Below are positions 12,910 through 14,937 of a stretch of 14,937 nucleotides of DNA, in pieces. Position 1 is the first letter of the stretch. Every line of letters begins with the position of its first letter. Source of the stretch: RGIG1828 sp045654685 (lineage in GTDB: Bacteria > Bacillota > Clostridia > UMGS1810). The notes beneath the pieces were generated by a model. The model was not told the origin of the DNA. It did no database searches and worked only from the letters and a program-made list of their open reading frames with translations. Position numbers and translations under genes: made by a program. Where the stretch lies: the NCBI GenBank assembly GCA_045654685.1, contig JAZONV010000050.1, positions 1 to 14,937 of the forward strand, in the 5' to 3' direction.

Positions 12910-14532
12910 ATGAGACAGTCTGATAAAATAACGGCTTTATATTGTCGCTTAAGCCGTGATGATGAATTACAGGGCGACAGTAACAGTATTGTAAATCAAA
13001 AAAATATTTTAAGTAAATACGCAAAAGAAAATGGTTTTAAAAATCTTAAATATTTTGTTGACGACGGCTTTTCAGGTACGAATTTTAATCGTCCGAGCTG
13101 GAATGATTTAATTGCTCTTGTTGAAGAAAACAAAGTCGGTGCAATCATAGTAAAAGATATGTCAAGACTTAGGCGTGATTATCTCAAAGTAGGTTTTTAT
13201 ACAGAGGTAATGTTTGTTGAAAAGAATATCCGTTTTATTGCTATCAATAACGGCATAGACAGTGCCAATCAAACTGACAGTGATTTTACTCCGTTTCTTA
13301 ATATCATTAATGAATGGTATGCAAAAGATACAAGTAAAAAGATAAGGGCTGTTATGAAAGCAAAAGGCGAATCAGGAAAGCATTTGACAACAAGACCGCC
13401 GTTTGGATATATGAAAAGTCCCGATGATAAAACAAAGTGGATTGTTGATGATGAGGCTGCACAAATAATCAAAAAGATTTTTGCTTTATGCCTTGAGGGG
13501 TACGGCACATCACAGATTGCACGAATATTGAAAGATGAAAAAATATTAACTCCGTTTTCGTATTGGAGCAGTAAAGGACAAGCTTTTAAGAAATTAGAAA
13601 ATCCATATAATTGGTCTGCTGATACCATTGCGGGAATTATTGAGAAAAAAGAATATTTAGGGCATACTGTGAATTTCAAAACCTACAAGCAATCATACAA
13701 AAGTAAAAAGAAATGTACCAATCCCGAAGAAAAGCATTTGATATTTGAAAACACCCACGAAGCAATTATTGATGTTGATACTTGGGAACGGGTACAGGAG
13801 TTGAGAAAGAACAAACGCAGACCGACACGGACAGGGAAAAGCAATATGTTTTCCGGCATAGCCTACTGTGCAGATTGCGGACAGAAACTTTACTACTGCA
13901 CAAGCAAATATTTTGAAAGCAGACAAGACTACTTTGTATGCTCCACATCACGCAAAGGCAAGGAAGAATGCTCAACACATTTTATTCGTGCAACGATACT
14001 TGAACAGGGTGTTTTAGCACATCTTAAATATGTGATTGGAACAGTTGCAAGTTATGAAAATCAATTCCGCAAGGTATTGGGTGCAAAGCAAAAGACAGAG
14101 GTTAAAAAGGAACTTTCTGCAAAGAAAAAACTGCTCTCAAAAAGCGAAAACAGAATTAAAGAATTAGACTTATTGTTTCAGCGTATTTACGAGGATAATG
14201 TCAGCGGAAAAATCTCGGACAAAAGATTTGAAATGCTATCTGCAAATTATGAAACTGAACAGGCAGAATTAAAACAAATTATCGAAAAGTTATCCACTGA
14301 AATATCCGAAACGGAAGAACAATCCGACAATGTTGAAAGATTTATTTCAAAGGTACATAAATATTTTGATTTACAAGAATTAACTCCGTCAGTATTAAAC
14401 GGTATGGTAAAGCGTGTTTATGTTCACGCACCACAAACCATTGACGGAAAAAGAACTCAGGAAATTGATATTGTTTATGATTTGGTCGGCATACTGCCAC
14501 TATCACTATTTAACAACGAAGAAACGGCATAG
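12910..14532 (+). CDS. Large serine recombinase, TnpX-like, with DUF4368-type C-terminus
   Basis: This 540-aa site-specific recombinase cuts and joins DNA through a serine. The catalytic domain opens with ITALYCRLSRDDELQGDSNS (nucleophile Ser in CRLSR) and continues with FVDDGFSGTNFNRP, IIVKDMSRLRRDYL and the ENKVGAII helix. A recombinase domain follows (PPFGYMKSP to EYLGHTVNF), then a zinc ribbon (CADCGQKL, later C-X5-7-C in FVCSTSRKGKEEC), a long coiled coil (about 390-470) and a tail with ELTPSVLNGMVKRVYVHAP as in TnpX/TndX relatives. The frame reaches 12799, but AGGAGG 11 bases before the ATG at 12910 and the usual family start favour 12910; 12838 or 12850 remain possible. It probably mobilises the surrounding island or a lost element. 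Confidence 0.9.
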   Translation: MRQSDKITALYCRLSRDDELQGDSNSIVNQKNILSKYAKENGFKNLKYFVDDGFSGTNFNRPSWNDLIALVEENKVGAIIVKDMSRLRRDYLKVGFYTEVMFVEKNIRFIAINNGIDSANQTDSDFTPFLNIINEWYAKDTSKKIRAVMKAKGESGKHLTTRPPFGYMKSPDDKTKWIVDDEAAQIIKKIFALCLEGYGTSQIARILKDEKILTPFSYWSSKGQAFKKLENPYNWSADTIAGIIEKKEYLGHTVNFKTYKQSYKSKKKCTNPEEKHLIFENTHEAIIDVDTWERVQELRKNKRRPTRTGKSNMFSGIAYCADCGQKLYYCTSKYFESRQDYFVCSTSRKGKEECSTHFIRATILEQGVLAHLKYVIGTVASYENQFRKVLGAKQKTEVKKELSAKKKLLSKSENRIKELDLLFQRIYEDNVSGKISDKRFEMLSANYETEQAELKQIIEKLSTEISETEEQSDNVERFISKVHKYFDLQELTPSVLNGMVKRVYVHAPQTIDGKRTQEIDIVYDLVGILPLSLFNNEETA

Positions 14533-14549
14533 AAAACCTATGCCGTTTC
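14521..14549 (+). terminator. Perfect hairpin over the recombinase stop codon
   Basis: GAAACGGCATAG (14521-14532, ending in the TAG stop) pairs perfectly with CTATGCCGTTTC (14538-14549) around a 5-nt loop. The T-run is short, so it may act as an mRNA 3' stabiliser or weak terminator. Confidence 0.6.
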
Positions 14550-14579
14550 AACGAAAACAATATTACTGTTTTATTAAGG

Positions 14580-14601
14580 ACACCCAAACGGATGTTTTTT
14601 T
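14580..14601 (+). terminator. Weak terminator-like hairpin with T7 run
   Basis: ACACCC (14580-14585) pairs with GGATGT (14590-14595) with one mismatch and a 4-nt loop, followed by a run of seven T's. It may back up the hairpin at the recombinase stop. Confidence 0.35.
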
Positions 14602-14748
14602 GTATGGACCTTTAGACGAGGACGTTTAACGGAACAATCCGGTGGATTGTTTCGTAGTCCGAGAGTCCCTGCGAGATGAAAGCGAGCGCCCGCGCGATGC
14701 TTGAATCCGTCGAATCGAAGATGAGAAAGGTTCGTACAATAAAAAAAG
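14590..14748 (+). repeat. Foldable repeat element containing the right copy of the 44-bp repeat
   Basis: The ends can pair: GTATGGACCTTT (14602-14613) with AAAGGTTCGTAC (14726-14737) through 12 pairs including two G-U, flanked by a T-run and an A-run. Inside are GGAC/GTCC (14620-14623 with 14657-14660) around an 11-bp stem with a GGT loop (14630-14640 with 14644-14654). The middle is clearly richer in G+C than its surroundings. Bases 14705-14748 match 8811-8854 at 43 of 44 positions. Open frames on the minus strand through it are not credible genes. Confidence 0.75.
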
Positions 14749-14763
14749 TGCGTTAACACGCAC
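14741..14763 (-). terminator. Minus-strand terminator at the edge of the repeat
   Basis: GTGCGT-TAAC-ACGCAC (14748-14763) is a 6-bp hairpin that, read on the minus strand, runs into TTTTTTT (14747-14741). It would stop transcription entering the island from the right. Confidence 0.6.
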
Positions 14764-14771
14764 ATCAACAC

Positions 14772-14810
14772 CCCTGCCCCTCATTCTTGAGGGGTAGGGT
14801 TTCCTTTTTC
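14772..14810 (+). terminator. GC-rich terminator
   Basis: CCCTGCCCCTCA (14772-14783) pairs with TGAGGGGTAGGG (14788-14799) over 12 positions including one G-U, with loop TTCT, followed by TTTCCTTTTT. It isolates the recombinase transcript from the gene starting at 14835. Confidence 0.85.
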
Positions 14811-14834
14811 TAGATTTTAATGTAAAATATTCGT

Positions 14835-14937
14835 ATGAGTATTTTACAAAAGATTTTTTCAAACCATTTCCACAAACTCACTAATTCCGGTATTACAATT
14901 CGTGATACTGTTATTGAGAATGTCGACAAAATGATAC
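14835..14937 (+). CDS. N-terminal fragment of a probable IS91-like transposase (runs off the window)
   Basis: The first 34 codons are present: MSILQKIFSNHFHKL, then RDTVIENVDKMI. An N-terminus of the form 'LQ-IF--H' followed by 'VIENVDKMI' just before a zinc-binding region is how many clostridial IS91-type (zinc-binding, rolling-circle) transposases begin, as far as I recall. No clear ribosome-binding site precedes the ATG, which is common for transposases. The frame is open to the edge of the window. With only 34 residues the family is a tentative call; an unrelated hypothetical protein is possible. Confidence 0.45.
   Translation, partial: MSILQKIFSNHFHKLTNSGITIRDTVIENVDKMI

Noticed and set aside
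14574..14862. Two minus-strand frames of 65 and 78 codons
   Set aside because: They run through the foldable repeat and terminators, with no ribosome-binding sites and Arg/Ser-rich low-complexity products; the DNA structure explains the region better.

Overview
The window looks like chromosomal DNA of an AT-rich Gram-positive anaerobe of the class Clostridia, probably an uncultured gut or rumen lineage. The reasons are strong AGGAGG-type ribosome-binding sites, consensus TTGACA-N17-TATAAT promoters, a short ferredoxin-thioredoxin-reductase-like protein, copper-amine-oxidase-type 'stalk' domains, BspA-like lipoproteins and a TnpX-like serine recombinase with a C-terminal DUF4368-like region. 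The genus cannot be read from the sequence.

Bases 1-4616 hold a minus-strand operon, read right to left: aconitase, an SGNH/GDSL hydrolase, NADP-type isocitrate dehydrogenase, a small ferredoxin-thioredoxin-reductase catalytic-domain protein, and the start of a PnuC-like membrane protein that runs off the left edge. Aconitase and isocitrate dehydrogenase together turn citrate into 2-oxoglutarate, the oxidative branch that feeds glutamate synthesis. The operon promoter lies back to back with a nearly identical promoter for a secreted stalk-domain/parvulin foldase (4734-6014), which ends in a strong terminator.

Bases 6222-7976 are a compact regulator-plus-exporter operon: an AbrB/MazE-fold protein, an ABC ATPase and an ABC-2 permease. 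A perfect 16-bp palindrome overlaps the -10 box, which suggests autoregulation. Next come tRNA-Glu(CTC) with its own consensus promoter and terminator, and a CYTH-domain (triphosphate tunnel) protein.

Bases ~8800-14750 look like an accessory island. A 44-bp sequence (43/44 identical) occurs at 8811 and 14705. Between the copies lie long structured non-coding stretches, a minus-strand operon of two tandem BspA-like leucine-rich-repeat lipoproteins and a two-helix membrane protein (apparently truncated out of a stalk domain), and a plus-strand pair of a 64-aa protein and a large serine recombinase. The lipoprotein operon is preceded by a promoter and a ~210-nt leader with competing stems and a terminator, followed by a Shine-Dalgarno with no ATG. 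It looks like the attenuator of another gene, perhaps a resistance gene, that has been lost. The right edge carries the first 34 codons of a probable IS91-like transposase.

The most novel-looking material is in the non-coding DNA of the island (attenuator leader, nested hairpins at 12463-12584, foldable repeat at 14590-14748) and in the erosion of the membrane protein gene. I found no CRISPR array, rRNA or prophage structural genes.
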